This document shows, piece after piece, positions 21,678-33,929 of a stretch of 64,000 nt of DNA. Numbering within the stretch: the stretch's first letter is position 1; each line of letters starts with the position of its first letter. Origin of the DNA: Sipunculus nudus (lineage: Eukaryota > Annelida > Sipuncula > Golfingiida > Sipunculidae); contig CM049311.1 in the NCBI GenBank assembly GCA_026874595.1, positions 5,429,676 through 5,493,675 on the forward strand, in the 5' to 3' direction. Under the pieces are notes generated by a model. The model saw only the letters and a list, made by a program, of their open reading frames with translations, was not told the DNA's origin and ran no database searches. The position numbers and the translations under genes were made by a program.

Positions 21678-24675
21678 TAGATCTCTGCAGATGTAAATAA
21701 TTAGGTTAAGAGTTAGACAAGTCAGCATTAACTCGGCAATTAACCTCATCGGAATAAATGATAAAAATATTTACTATACCATGTGATTTGGAAATTCCCT
21801 CTAAAACTTACTCAAACTACCCCCCCCCCCCCCAACACACACACCGAGCCAATGATAAAATGGTCAGACGAACGAACGTGTCAGTCAGCTGAATATGTTT
21901 CTACCGAGACGACAAGGGTTTCTTTTTAAATGTGCATTGAAACTACTATTAATTACTATTAATTATTGCGTTGCATACATAGGAAATAATTGTTTGCGTA
22001 TTTCATCTTTTCAAATTACCTTTATATTATTTAACACCCATTCCAGCGTAAATATTTCCGTGTGAATTCCTAATACCTTCTGCATTCCAGTTACATTGTG
22101 CCCAGTGCCCCCTGTTGGCCAAACACAGGCACTGAGGACATGATTGATCAGTGAACATGCACGATATAGTTCCCAACAGCACTGATAGATGACGCTACCA
22201 CCAGTGGATTTATATTCCAGGACCACTGATTTCCATTGTAATATTCAGGAATAATATTTCAGACTCTCGTTAGATATACATTAAGTTGTTAATTAATAAC
22301 ACCGACTGCCACTTCTAAAGAGCCTCTTTTCCTTATTGCTTCAACAATCACAGGGGTCTGTCCTACCGGATTAGAAAAATTGCTGCATTTTGTGTGATAT
22401 GCCCGAGTTCTTGCCAAATGTCATCCAAAACAACATTTCATCTTAGTCGAAAGAAATTCGATATAATCTATCTAAATATACACCTTCATTGATGACTTAA
22501 AATAATTTTATTTTCCCCAGTTTCCCCAGTTTCACTGTGGTCCGTGCCGTCAGAAAAAAATATTTCTTGACATTATCGATAGATGGCGCCACTTGCTAGT
22601 AACAAATACAACTGTGTGCTTTTTACCGACCTCGTGTTAATAATATTTTTAATCCATTGCTGGTATCACCATACCTGGAATGGTACAATAAACAGTACAT
22701 AAAAATAAATGTGATAAGTACCTGTCTGTTGAGAAACTGTAACGCTTGACATATTTAAGTTAATTAAATCAATGTGAAGTTAAAAAGTCATCAGTTAGAG
22801 ATTTATTTATTTTTTATTTATTTATTAATATATCTTTATTCAGGGTGGATTGTTCAGAATATACTGATTTTCCAGAAGGCCCTGATAGTAACTGAAATTT
22901 TAAACATGATCAAATAGCATGACAGTAATTTATAAGCAAATATATATGTGCAGAATATTGTAACTGAATATAATATATATTGTTATTTCCTGTACTAGTA
23001 TGACCATTATTAAGAGTTTATTATTAAAGAATATTATTCACAAAATCATAGGCCATTCAGATTATTTGAAATTTTGACAAAATTTTATGAAATAAATGAG
23101 ATGAGAGCAGATCTGGAACGCACACTACAAGAAAAAAAACGGAATCCCTGTATGAGTGAAGTCACGTGTTTTTTCTTCTTCTAATTTTAACATAATGATT
23201 TCATATAACCCAGGGAGACAGTTTTACATTTTAGACAGCACATGCATGACTGACCCATAATGCTAAGCACCTGGTATAACTGAAGCTGCTAAGTCAGTTG
23301 AAGATTAGACTTTATATTTACTCGGAAGACGGCATCCCCTTCAGACTATAACCCGATCTAACTGGGCTCAATGTACCAGATTCGAGTCCTCGTTCATATT
23401 TACTGGAAAATAGTTAACCGCTAAAATGCCATTTAAGTAAATATTATCAATATAAAAATTATTAAATTTGGCGTCAAGTTGATTTACAAGGTTTTAAAAA
23501 CAGTGCTTTTTAGTATGGTAGGAGAAAATACCACATTCATTTTGTAATGGACCTGCAGAGACCACGTACTCGTTCTCATTGTAAATTAGAATAACACAGT
23601 GGAGAGCGCATACCTCCCCCTTGGGAACAACCCAACTGGATCCGCCGATTTAAGGATCCGCATGTTGGCTGGAAATTCGATAATTCCCAAAATGATCGAG
23701 AGATGGCGCTGACTGCAATTTCCAGCTCTGCAACTGGCCAGCAACTTCACATAAATTTAACCAAAGGTTAACACGATCAATTTGTGTATATTTTAGTAAG
23801 AATCTAGAATTAAGGAGGCTTTATTTTTTTTTCAGTGTCTATGCGCGTCTTCGTGTTTGTGTCACAGTCTAGTATAGATGTGTGTCAGTATGATGCAGAA
23901 ATTTACTTGTCCGTCATTCATGCTGTCTTCTAGGATTGTTGAGCTCACGACGACACTTGATTAAAGACCGAGCTGATCATGACCACAGGCATGTCGACCA
24001 TCTCTCCTGCTACGTTATACACGCCACATCTCAGACGCGTGACGAAACAATCAGGAAAACATTCATGGTTGTTTAATATATACAATACCCTTAACTTTTC
24101 TTTTATTTAAATACAATTCAATAATTTTACTTTATTTAAAGACAATAACCTTATTATTCATCTTATTCAAATACAATACCATCATTTTTAATTTTATCCA
24201 TTTTACTTTGCAGAGTACAATGACGTTTGCGAACAGTTTTTGCCACAGCTACAGCTTCATGCATTTAGAAAACGATTGATATTTCATTATATATCTGTAC
24301 GTATGTGTCCTATTCTGTCCCTTTGTTTGGCAAACCATCTAAAATATGAATTATTTTTTAAGACGGACGTCAAATTGAACAAAAGTCAGGCGCAAAGACA
24401 TATATTCTCCAAACTCGCTGCGTTTAAGAAGAACCTATAATCATGCTGGAAGCATATATAATTTGCTAAAACACTCGATTTTTTTTTATTATTTACACGA
24501 GGACATTTAAAAAGAGTTGGCTAGATGTTGAATTTATCCTCATTGAGCTTGTGGCCAGTTTTATAGGATTTAAAGCGTTTTTGTATAAACATTTTTGTTT
24601 TTCTTTATTTGTATTTTCACCAAAATCATGTAGTATAGACATTGACCTCTCGCTTAACTGGATCTTTTCTCGGAG
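21678..24675. other. intergenic, CTCF-like motifs, no gene
   Basis: No gene recognised. A poly-C run lies at 21821-21834. CTCF-consensus-like words are CCAACAGGGGGCAC (minus, 22105-22118), ATAGATGGCGCC (about 22578) and AGAGATGGCGCT (about 23698). Imperfect TTATTTAAATACAAT repeats lie at 24080-24175. Sequence at 23690-24070 shows weak similarity to the repeats at 32.1 and 32.9 kb. Confidence 0.5.
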
Positions 24676-24929
24676 TTAAGTTACTAGAATGGTCGTAATA
24701 CCGGAGGCGACAGAATACAAGGAATGTCGTAATACTGGAGTGGACAAATTACCTTGATGTTCGTAATACCGGGGTGGACATGTTACTAGAATGGTCGTTA
24801 TGCGTGGGTGGACATGTTACTAGGATGGTCGTAATACCGTAGAGGACAATTTACTGGGATGGGTGTAATAGGGGGAGGACACGTTACTGGGATATTTGTA
24901 ATACCGGACTTGCCAGGTTACTAGGATGC

Positions 24930-26130
24930 TCGTAATACCGGGGATGGACACGCAACTAGGATGGCTGTAATGCAAGGGTGGACATGTTACTATGATGGTC
25001 GTAATAGCTGGGTGGACATGTCACTATGATGGTCGTAATAGCTGGGTGGACCTGTTACTATGATGGTCGTAATAGCTGGGTGGACCTGTTACTATGATGG
25101 TCGTAATAGCTGGGTGGACATGTCACTAGGATGGTCGTAATAGCTGGGTGGACATGTCACTAGGATGGTCGTAATAGCTGGGTGGACATGTCACTAGGAT
25201 GGTCGTAATAGCTGGGTGGACCTGTTACTATGATGGTCGTAATAGCTGGGTGGACCTGTTACTATGATGGTCGTAATAGCTGGGTGGACATGTCACTAGG
25301 ATGGTCGTAATAGCTGGGTGGACATGTTACTAGGATGGTCGTAATAGCTGGGTGGACATGTTACTAGGATGGTCGTTATAGCTGGGTGGACATGTCACTA
25401 GGATGGTCGTAATAGCTGGGTGGACATGTCACTAGGATGGTCGTAATAGCTGGGTGGACATGTTACTAGGATGGTCGTAATAGCTGGGTGGACATGTCAC
25501 TAGGATGGTCGTAATAACTGGGTGGACATGTTACTATGATGGTCGTAATAGCTGGGTGGACATGTCACTAGGATGGCCGTAATAGCTGGGTGGACATGTT
25601 ACTAGGATGGTCGTAATAGCTGGGTGGACATGTCACTAGGATGGTCGTAATAGCTGGGTGAACATGTTACTAGGATGGTCGTAATAGCTGGGTGGACATG
25701 TTACTAGGATGGTCGTAATAGCTGGGTGGACATGTCACTAGGATGGTCGTAATAGCTGGGTGGACATGTTACTATGATGGTCGTAATAGCTGGGTGAACA
25801 TGTAACTAGGATGGTCGTAATAGCTGGGTGGACATATTACTATGATGGTCGTAATAGCTGGGTGGACATGTTACTATGATGGTCGTAATAGCTGGGTGGA
25901 CATGTAACTAGGATGGTCGTAATAGCTGGGTGGACATGTTACTATGATGGTCGTAATAGCTGGGTGGACATGTTACTATGATGGTCGTAATAGCTGGGTG
26001 GACATGTAACTAGGATGGTCGTAATAGCTTGGTGGACATGTTACTATGATGGTCGTAATAGCTGGGTGGACCTGTTACTATGATGGTCGTAATAACTTGG
26101 TGGACATGTCACTAGGATGGTCGTAATACC
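24930..26130 (+). repeat. monomeric part of the 34-bp array
   Basis: Here nearly every unit is the same monomer type (TAATAGCTGGGTGGACATGT followed by YACTAKGATGGTCG). Neighbours differ mainly at TTACTATG versus TCACTAGG. No higher-order period is visible. Confidence 0.85.
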
Positions 26131-26199
26131 GAGGTGAACATGTTCAGAGGGTTGTCGAAATAACGAGGTAACATGTTCAGAGGCTTGTAATTATATATA

Positions 26200-29100
26200 A
26201 CTTGGGCTGTCGTAATAGCGGGATGGACATGTTACTAGGATGATAGTTATAGCGGGGTTGACATGTTAATAGAATGGTCGTTTTACAGGGCTAGACATGT
26301 TACTGAGATGGACGTAATAGTGGGGTGGACATGTCACTAGGATGATCGTTATGCCAGGGTGGAAATGTTACTAGGATAGTCGTAATAGCGGGGTGGACCT
26401 ATTACTAGGATGGTCGTAATAGCGGGGTTGACATGTTAAAAGAATGGTCGTTTTACCGGGCTGGACATGTTACTGAGATGGACGTAATAGTGGGGTGGAC
26501 ATGTCACTAGGATGGTCGTTATGCCAGGGTGGACATGTTACTAGGATAGTCGTAATAGCGGGGTGGACCTGTTAATAGAATGGTCGTAATAGCGGGGTTG
26601 ACATGTTAATAGAATGGTCGTTTTACCGGGCTGGACATGTTACTGAGATGGACGTTATAGTGGGGTGGACATGTCACTAGGATGGTCGTTATGCCAGGGT
26701 GGACATGTTACTAGGATAGTCGTAATAGCGAGGTGGACTTGTTACTAGCATGGTCGTAATAGCGGGATTGACATGTTAATAGGATGGTCGTTTTACCGGG
26801 CTGGACATGTTACTGAGATGGACGTAATAGTTGGGTGGAAATGTCACTAGGATGGTCGTTATGCCAGGGTGGACATGTTACTAGGATAGACGTAATAGCG
26901 GGGTTGACCTGTTACTAGAATGGTCGTTATAGCGGGGTTGACATGTTAATAGAATGGTCGTTTTACCGGGCTGGACATGTTACTGAGATGGACGTAATAG
27001 TGGGGTGGACATGTCACTAGGATGGGCGTTATGCCAGGGTGTACATGTCACTAGGATGGTCGTTTTGCCGGGATGGACATGTTACTAAGATAGACGTAAT
27101 AGCGGGGTTGGACCTAATACTAGGATGGTCGTAATAGCGGGGTTGTCATGTTAATAGAATGGTCGTTTTACCGGGCTGGACATGTTACTGAGATGGACGT
27201 AATAGTGGGATGGACATGTCACTAGGATGGTGGTTCTGCCAGGGTGGACATGTTACTAGGATAGTCGTAATACCGGGTTGGACCTGTTACTTGGTTGGTC
27301 GTAATAGCGGGGATGGCATGTTAATAGGATGGTCGTTTTACCGGGCTGGACATGTTACTGAGATGGACGCAATAGTTGGGTGGAAATGTCACTAGGATGG
27401 TCGTTATGCCAGGGTGGACATGTTACTAGGATAGACGTAATAGCGGGGTTGACCTGTTACTAGAATGGTCGTTATAGCGGGGTTGACATGTTAATAGAAT
27501 GGTCGTTTTACCAGGCTGGACATGTCACATGTTACTGAGATGGACGTAATAGTGGGGTGGACATGTCACTAGGATGGGCGTTATGCCAGGGTGGACATGT
27601 CACTAGGATGGTCGTTATGCCAGGATGTACATGTTACTAAGATAGACGTAATAGCGGGGTTGACCTGTTACTAGGATTGTCGTAATAGCGGAGTTGACAT
27701 GTTAATAGAATGGTCGTTTTACCGGGCTGGACATGTCACATGTTACTGAGATGGTCGTAATAGTGGGGTGGACATGTCACTTGGATGGTCGTTATGCCAG
27801 GGTGTACATGTCACTAGGATGGGCGTTATGCCAGGGTGGACATGTCACTTGGATGGTCGTTATGCCAGGGTGGACATGTTACTAGGATAGACGTATTAGT
27901 GGGGTTGACCTGTTACTAGGACGGTCGTAATAGCGGGGTTGACATGTTAATAGAATGGTCGTTTTACCGGGCTGGACATGTCACATGTTACTGAGATGGT
28001 CGTAATAGTGGGGTGGACATGTCACTTGGATGGTCGTTATGCCAGGGTGGACATGTTACTAGGATATTCGTAATAGCGGGTTGGACCTGTTACTAGGATG
28101 GTCGTAATAGCGGGGTTGACATGTTAATAGAATGGTCGTTTTACCGGGCTGGACATGTCACATGTTACTGAGATGGTCGTAATAGTGGGGTGGACATGTC
28201 ACTTGGATGGTCGTTATGCCAGGGTGTACATGTCACTAGGATGGTCGTTTTACCGGAATGGACATGTTACTAAGATAGACGTAATAGCGGGTTGGACCTG
28301 TTACTAGGATGGTCGAAATAGCGGGGTTGACATGTTAATAGAATGGTCGTTTTCCCGGGCTGGACATGTTACTGAGATGGACGTAATAGTGGGGTGGACA
28401 TGTCACTAAGATGGTCGTTATGCCAGGGTGGACATGTTACTAGGATAGTCGTAATAGCGGGTTGGACCTGTTACTAGGATGGTCGTAATAGCGGGGTTGA
28501 CATGTTAATAGAATGGTCGTTTTACCGGGCTGGACATGTCACATGTTACTGAGATGGACGTAATAGATGGGTGGACTTGTCACTAGGATGGTCGTTATGC
28601 CAGGGTGGACATGTTACTAGGATAGTCGTAATAGGGGGATGGACCAGTTACTAGCATGGTCGTAATAGCGGGGTTGACATGTTAATAGGATGGTCGTTTT
28701 ACCGGGCTGGACATGTTACTGAGATGGACGTAATAGTGGGGTTGACTTGTCACTAGGATGGTCGTTATGCCAGGGTGGACATGTTACTAGGATGGTCGTT
28801 ATGCCAGGGTGTTCATGTCACTAGTATGGTCGTTTTACCGGGGTGGACATGTTACTGAGATGGACGTAATAGTGGGGTGGACATGTCACTAGGACGGTCG
28901 TTATGCCAGGGTGGACATGTTACTAGGATAGTCGTAATAGCGGGGTGGACCTGTTACTAGGATGGTCGTAATAGCGGGGTTGACATGTTAATAGAATGGT
29001 CGTTTTACCGGGCTGGACATGTTACTGAGATGGACGTAATAGTGGGGTGGAAATGTCACTAGGATGGTCGTTATGCCAGGGTGGACATGTTACTAGGATA

Positions 29101-31560
29101 GTCGTAATAGCGGGGTGGACCTGTTACTAGGATGGTCGAAATAGCGGGGTTGACATGTTAATAGAATGGTCGTTTTCCCGGGCTGGACATGTTACTGAGA
29201 TGGACGTAATAGTGGGGTGGACATGTCACTAAGATGGTCGTTATGCCAGGGTGGACATGTTACTAGGATAGTCGTAATAGCGGGTTGGACCTGTTACTAG
29301 GATGGTCGTAATAGCGGGGTTGACATGTTAATAGAATGGTCGTTTTCCCGGGCTGGACATGTTACTGAGATGGACGTAATAGTGGGGTGGACATGTCACT
29401 AAGATGGTCGTTATGCCAGGGTGGACATGTTACTAGGATAGTCGTAATAGCGGGTTGGACCTGTTACTAGGATGGTCGTAATAGCGGGGTTGACATGTTA
29501 ATAGAATGGTCGTTTTACCGGGCTGGACATGTCACATGTTACTGAGATGGACGTAATAGAGGGGTGGACTTGTCACTAGGATGGTCGTTATGCCAGGGTG
29601 GACATGTTACTAGGATAGTCGTAATAGGGGGATGGACCTGTTACTAGCATGGTCGTAATAGCGGGGTTGACATGTTAATAGGATGGTCGTTTTACCGGGC
29701 TGGACATGTTACTGAGATGGACGTAATAGTGGGGTGGACTTGTCACTAGGATGGTCGTTATGCCAGGGTGGACATGTTACTAGGATGGTCGTTATGCCAG
29801 GGTGTTCATGTCACTAGTATGGTCGTTTTACCGGGGTGGACATGTTACTGAGATGGACGTAATAGTGGGGTGGACATATCACTAGGACGGTCGTTATGCC
29901 AGGGTGGACATGTTACTAGGATAGTCGTAATAGCGGGGTGGACCTGTTACTAGGATGGTCGTAATAGCGGGGTTGACATGTTAATAGAATGGTCGTTTTA
30001 CCGGGCTGGACATGTTACTGAGATGGACGTAATAGTGGGGTGGAAATGTCACTAGGATGGTCGTTATGCCAGGGTGGACATGTTACTAGAATGCTCGTTT
30101 TACCGGGCTGGACATGTCACATGTTACTGAGATGGACGTAATAGTGGGGTGGACTTGTCACTAGGATGGTCGTTTTACCGGGATGGACATGTTACTAGGA
30201 TAGACGTAATAGCGGGGTTGACCTATTACTAGGATGGTCGTAATAGCGGGGTTGACATGTTAATAGAATGATCGTTTTACCGGGCTGGACATGTCACATG
30301 TTACTGAGATGGACGTAATAGTGGGGTAGACATGTCACTAGGATGGTCGTTATGCCAGGGTGGACATGTTACTAGGATAGTCGTAATAGCGGGGTGGACC
30401 TGTTACTAGGATGGTCGTAATAGCGGGGTTGACATGTTAATAGAATGATCGTTTTACCGGGCTGGACATGTCACATGTTACTGAGATGGACGTAATAGTG
30501 GGGTAGACATGTCACTAGGATGGTCGTTATGCCAGGGTGGACATGTTACTAAGATAGACGTAATAGCGGGGTGGACCTGTTACTAGGATGTTCGTAATAG
30601 CGGGGTTGACATGTTAATAGAATGGTCGTTTTCCCGGGCTGGACATGTTACTGAGATGGACGTAATAGTGGGGTGGACATGTCACTAGGATGGTCGTTAT
30701 GCCAGGGTGGACATGTTACTAGGATAGTCGTAATAGCGGGGTGGACCTGTTACTAGGATGGTCGTAATAGCGGGGTTGGCATGTTAATAGGATGGTCGTT
30801 TTACCGGGCTGGACATGTTACTGAGATGGACGTAATAGTGGGGTGGACATGTCATTAGGATGGTCGTTATGCCAGGGTGGACATGTTACTAGGATAGTCG
30901 TAATAGCGGGGTGGACCTGTTACTAGGATGGTCGTAATAGCGGGGTTGACATGTTAATAGAATGATCGTTTTACCGGGCTGGACATGTTACTGAGATGGA
31001 CGTAATAGTGGGGTGGACATGTCACTAGGATGGTCGTTATGCCAGGGTGGACATGTTACTAGGATAGTCGTAATAGCGGGGTGGACCTATTACTAGGATG
31101 GTCGTAATAGCGGGTTTGACATGTTAATAGGATGGTCGTTTTACCGGGCTGGACATGTTACTGAGATGGACGTAATAGCGGGGTTGACCTGTTACTAGGA
31201 TGGTCGTAATAGCGGGGTTGACATGTTAATAGAATGGTCGTTTTACCGGGCTGGACATGTCACATGTTACTGAGATGGACGTAATAGTGGGGTGGACTTG
31301 TCACTAGGATGGTCGTTATGCCAGGGTGGACATGTTACTAGGATAGTCGTAATAGCGGGATGGACCTGTTACTAGCATGGTCGTAATAGCGGGGTTGACA
31401 TGTTAATAGGATGGTCGTTTTACCGGGCTGGACATGTTACTGAGATGGACGTAATAGTGGGATGGACTTGTCACTAGGATGGTCGTTATGCCAGGGTGGA
31501 CATGTTACTAGGATGGTCGTTATGCCAGGGTGTTCATGTCACTAGTATGGTCGTTTTACC
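26200..31560 (+). repeat. higher-order repeat part, 5 x 34 = 170 bp
   Basis: Five monomer types alternate in fixed order, distinguished by TAATAGCGGGGTGGACCTG, TAATAGCGGGGTTGACATG, TTTTACCGGGCTGGACATGT, TAATAGTGGGGTGGACATG and TTATGCCAGGGTGGACATG. The third type starts at 26281, 26451, 26621, 26791 and 26961, exactly 170 apart. Later blocks insert or drop single monomers and carry an extra TCACATGT, giving local shifts. Confidence 0.9.
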
Positions 31561-32094
31561 GGGGTGGACATGTTTCTAAGATTGACGTAATAGCGGGATG
31601 GACATGTCGATAGGATGGTCGTTTTGCCTGGGTGAACATGTTCCGAGGGTGTCGTACTAGCGAGGTATACATATTCCTCGGGCAGTCGTATTAGCCTGAT
31701 CGCTGTGTTACCAGATTGATCGTAAAGCGACGAAGTAGTTTTGTGGCCGATGTGAGTTGTACCGGTGGGAATGATCGTGTAACGGAGGTTGTCATCACAG
31801 CTGGGTGTCTTATTGAAGCTGTCGTCATTGTGTCGTGGTGGTTTTAACAATGAGATTATCGCTGGGGTAATCTAGCTGTACAGCTATTTGTAACCTTACC
31901 TTTACATAAAGAAAATTAAATTGTGTGTCGTGAGTCTTATTTCCTTCTTAATTATTAAGTCATTCATAAGAAGTCAAAACCTCAGCTTTTCATAGATTTT
32001 GTATAGGCATATATTCGGTGCCCTGTTTTCAGCAATATATGAATTTTAAATGCTTTAGATATAGTGCTGTCCCCTAGTGGTAAAAACTGAACTA

Positions 32095-32345
32095 CAACCA
32101 CAACTTGAATGGCCTTGTGACGTTTGACAGAGGGCGCTGCAATCACTCCTTGGGGAAAATTATTTAAATAGATTTATGAACTGGGTCTATGTGAGAATAT
32201 GAATATTGACCCCTCTTAGGGCACACTTGGAATCTTTACCGATATTTCAAGACCAAAAACGCGCATATCCGAGGAGTAGCCACGGAGCAGATGCGTGACA
32301 AAACCAGAGTGGGACAACTGTCAGTTGTAATAAAGATTGCATATG
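32095..32345 (+). repeat. diverged duplication, copy A
   Basis: Aligns with 32845-33065: a GAGGGCGCTG/GATGGCGCTG word, then ACCCCTCTTAGGGCACACTTGG versus CCCCTTAGGACACACTTGG, then a GCAAGACAAAA-like word, then GTGACAAA..., ending in CAGTTGTAATA/CAGTTATAATA. Possible further relative at 23690-24070 on the other side of the satellite. Confidence 0.55.
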
Positions 32346-32844
32346 TACGGCTTCCTGTAAGTATATGTAAGAATATGTAAACGGGGAATATAATATTTTA
32401 TTAGCATTATTATATTTTAAAAAATTATAATATTATTATCATTAATGCCAAATATATCTTTATTATTAAGTTTTCTCTTCAATATCTAACTTTATCCTAT
32501 TTATCCTTCCTATATTTACTTAAATGCATGGATCACATTTGATTATTTATTCAACAGAAATTTTTCATTAAGTTTAAAAAGACATTTATTAAATGTAAAA
32601 ATTTTAAAAATATATATAAAGGAAAAGTAAATGGCCCGTAGGTGGCGCTATCTGTTGAATAATGATTAATCCGATGAAGGTGACCATACATGGCATGTTT
32701 TTTATATGTTTACTCGGTGTAACGGGGATAGAACCTGAACCCTTCAGCTCCGAAGTCAAGCGACTTCTAGGTCTTTCAATTGTCTAAGGAGTGCGATTAA
32801 TTATATATCCTTATTAATAATACTAGCATATCCCCTGTGCGTGC

Positions 32845-33065
32845 GAAGTCAGGTAGTGTCTGATAGATGGCGCTGAAATAGCCCCTTCGTGAAATAATGT
32901 CAAATTTATTGTAATCTATGGGGAAATGTGGAAAATGAACCCCCTTAGGACACACTTGGCGTGGTTCCCGACAGTGCAAGACAAAACACTAGGATTTTCT
33001 AGGCGTGACCAAAGAGTTGCGTGGCAACGGCTAAGTGGCACCAACCTCAGTTATAATATAGATAC
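32845..33065 (+). repeat. diverged duplication, copy B
   Basis: The partner of 32095-32345, offset by about 750 bases. It carries GATAGATGGCGCTGAA at its start. A tRNA-like stretch on the minus strand (about 32800-32720, with CTTCGGAGCTGAAGGGTTC) lies between the copies and may be part of the unit. Confidence 0.5.
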
Positions 33066-33929
33066 CTAAACTGTTTCTATCAGAACATTTGACATTTATT
33101 CTCAAAGTTAAAGATATTTCCTAAACCTTAGTTTATGAAAAATTATGCAATTCGCAAATCTGGTTAATTAAAGATTTAAAAAAATTGTTGATATGGGTTT
33201 ACACACATTTAATTCATTATTTCTCATCTAGTAGGTGTTGAAGACATTTAATTTTCAGCATATATAAAGTTGCATACATATCCAGTAAAGAGAAAATAAT
33301 TATATTCGTGTAAATTTCTAAAATCTGAATATTAAACCAAACAATTTTGAAAAAAATTAACACCCAATTAAAAGCATTGATCATTCAACTGATATTTTGG
33401 CATGGTACACAGAGGTATTTTATACCTTAAACAAATTATACAAACTCATATATTCCTGGAGTGCTTCGTTTCCTAATTTGTTTTCCATGCTTTAACCATC
33501 TTTTAATGCTCTTTTCTTAAGCAAGGACTTATTTCCTTTTATTTGCCACGAATGTGTAATGTCATGCCATGTAGGCACTGAAAAAAAAATTATTGAAAAA
33601 AAATATAAAAAAAAGGCAGCGCCACCGCCTCGTGTGACTTCAATAACGCTCAATGAATACCAATTATAATGTCGGGCGGTTGTTACTATTGTAGAAAACA
33701 ATACTCGTTATTCTCTCATTATAATCTTATCAGTTTCTCATTATCGTAAGCGACCTGACAAAATGCCAATTCTTTTATCCTTTGATCGTAATATGCGTTG
33801 AGCTGGTTTCCTTAATCGGTAACTGCACTACTACGGAAGCGGCTCATTGGTCAGTTACAGCGATTACAGAGGAAACATAAAATGGTGATCATTTAGACGA
33901 ATCAATGGTGGTTATGAAAGCTTGCGTAT
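33066..33929. other. AT-rich intergenic, nothing recognised
   Basis: No gene or defined repeat. Several A-runs only. Confidence 0.5.

Larger units (their letters stand above)
24676..31845 (+). repeat. 7.2-kb array of a 34-bp satellite
   Basis: About 210 head-to-tail copies of a 34-base unit with core GGATGGTCGTAATAG followed by a TGGGTGGACATGTTACTA-like half. Edges (before about 24930 and after about 31560) are diverged and the interior is homogeneous, as expected from unequal exchange. The unit length is not a multiple of three and no frame stays open, so it is not coding. There are no unique spacers, so it is not a CRISPR-like structure. The plus strand is G-rich. Confidence 0.97.

Noticed and set aside
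23330-23400. tRNA-like sequence with GATTCGAGTCC
   Set aside because: A B-box-like word is present but no matching A box, acceptor stem or anticodon arm could be paired.
24676-31845. Possible CRISPR-like or protein-repeat array
   Set aside because: Units are contiguous with no spacers, and the 34-base length breaks any reading frame. It is a satellite in a eukaryotic genome.
32720-32800. Minus-strand tRNA gene
   Set aside because: The CTTCGGAGCTGAAGGGTTC segment resembles a tRNA anticodon-to-T-arm region, but the D arm and acceptor do not pair. At most a decayed tRNA-like repeat.
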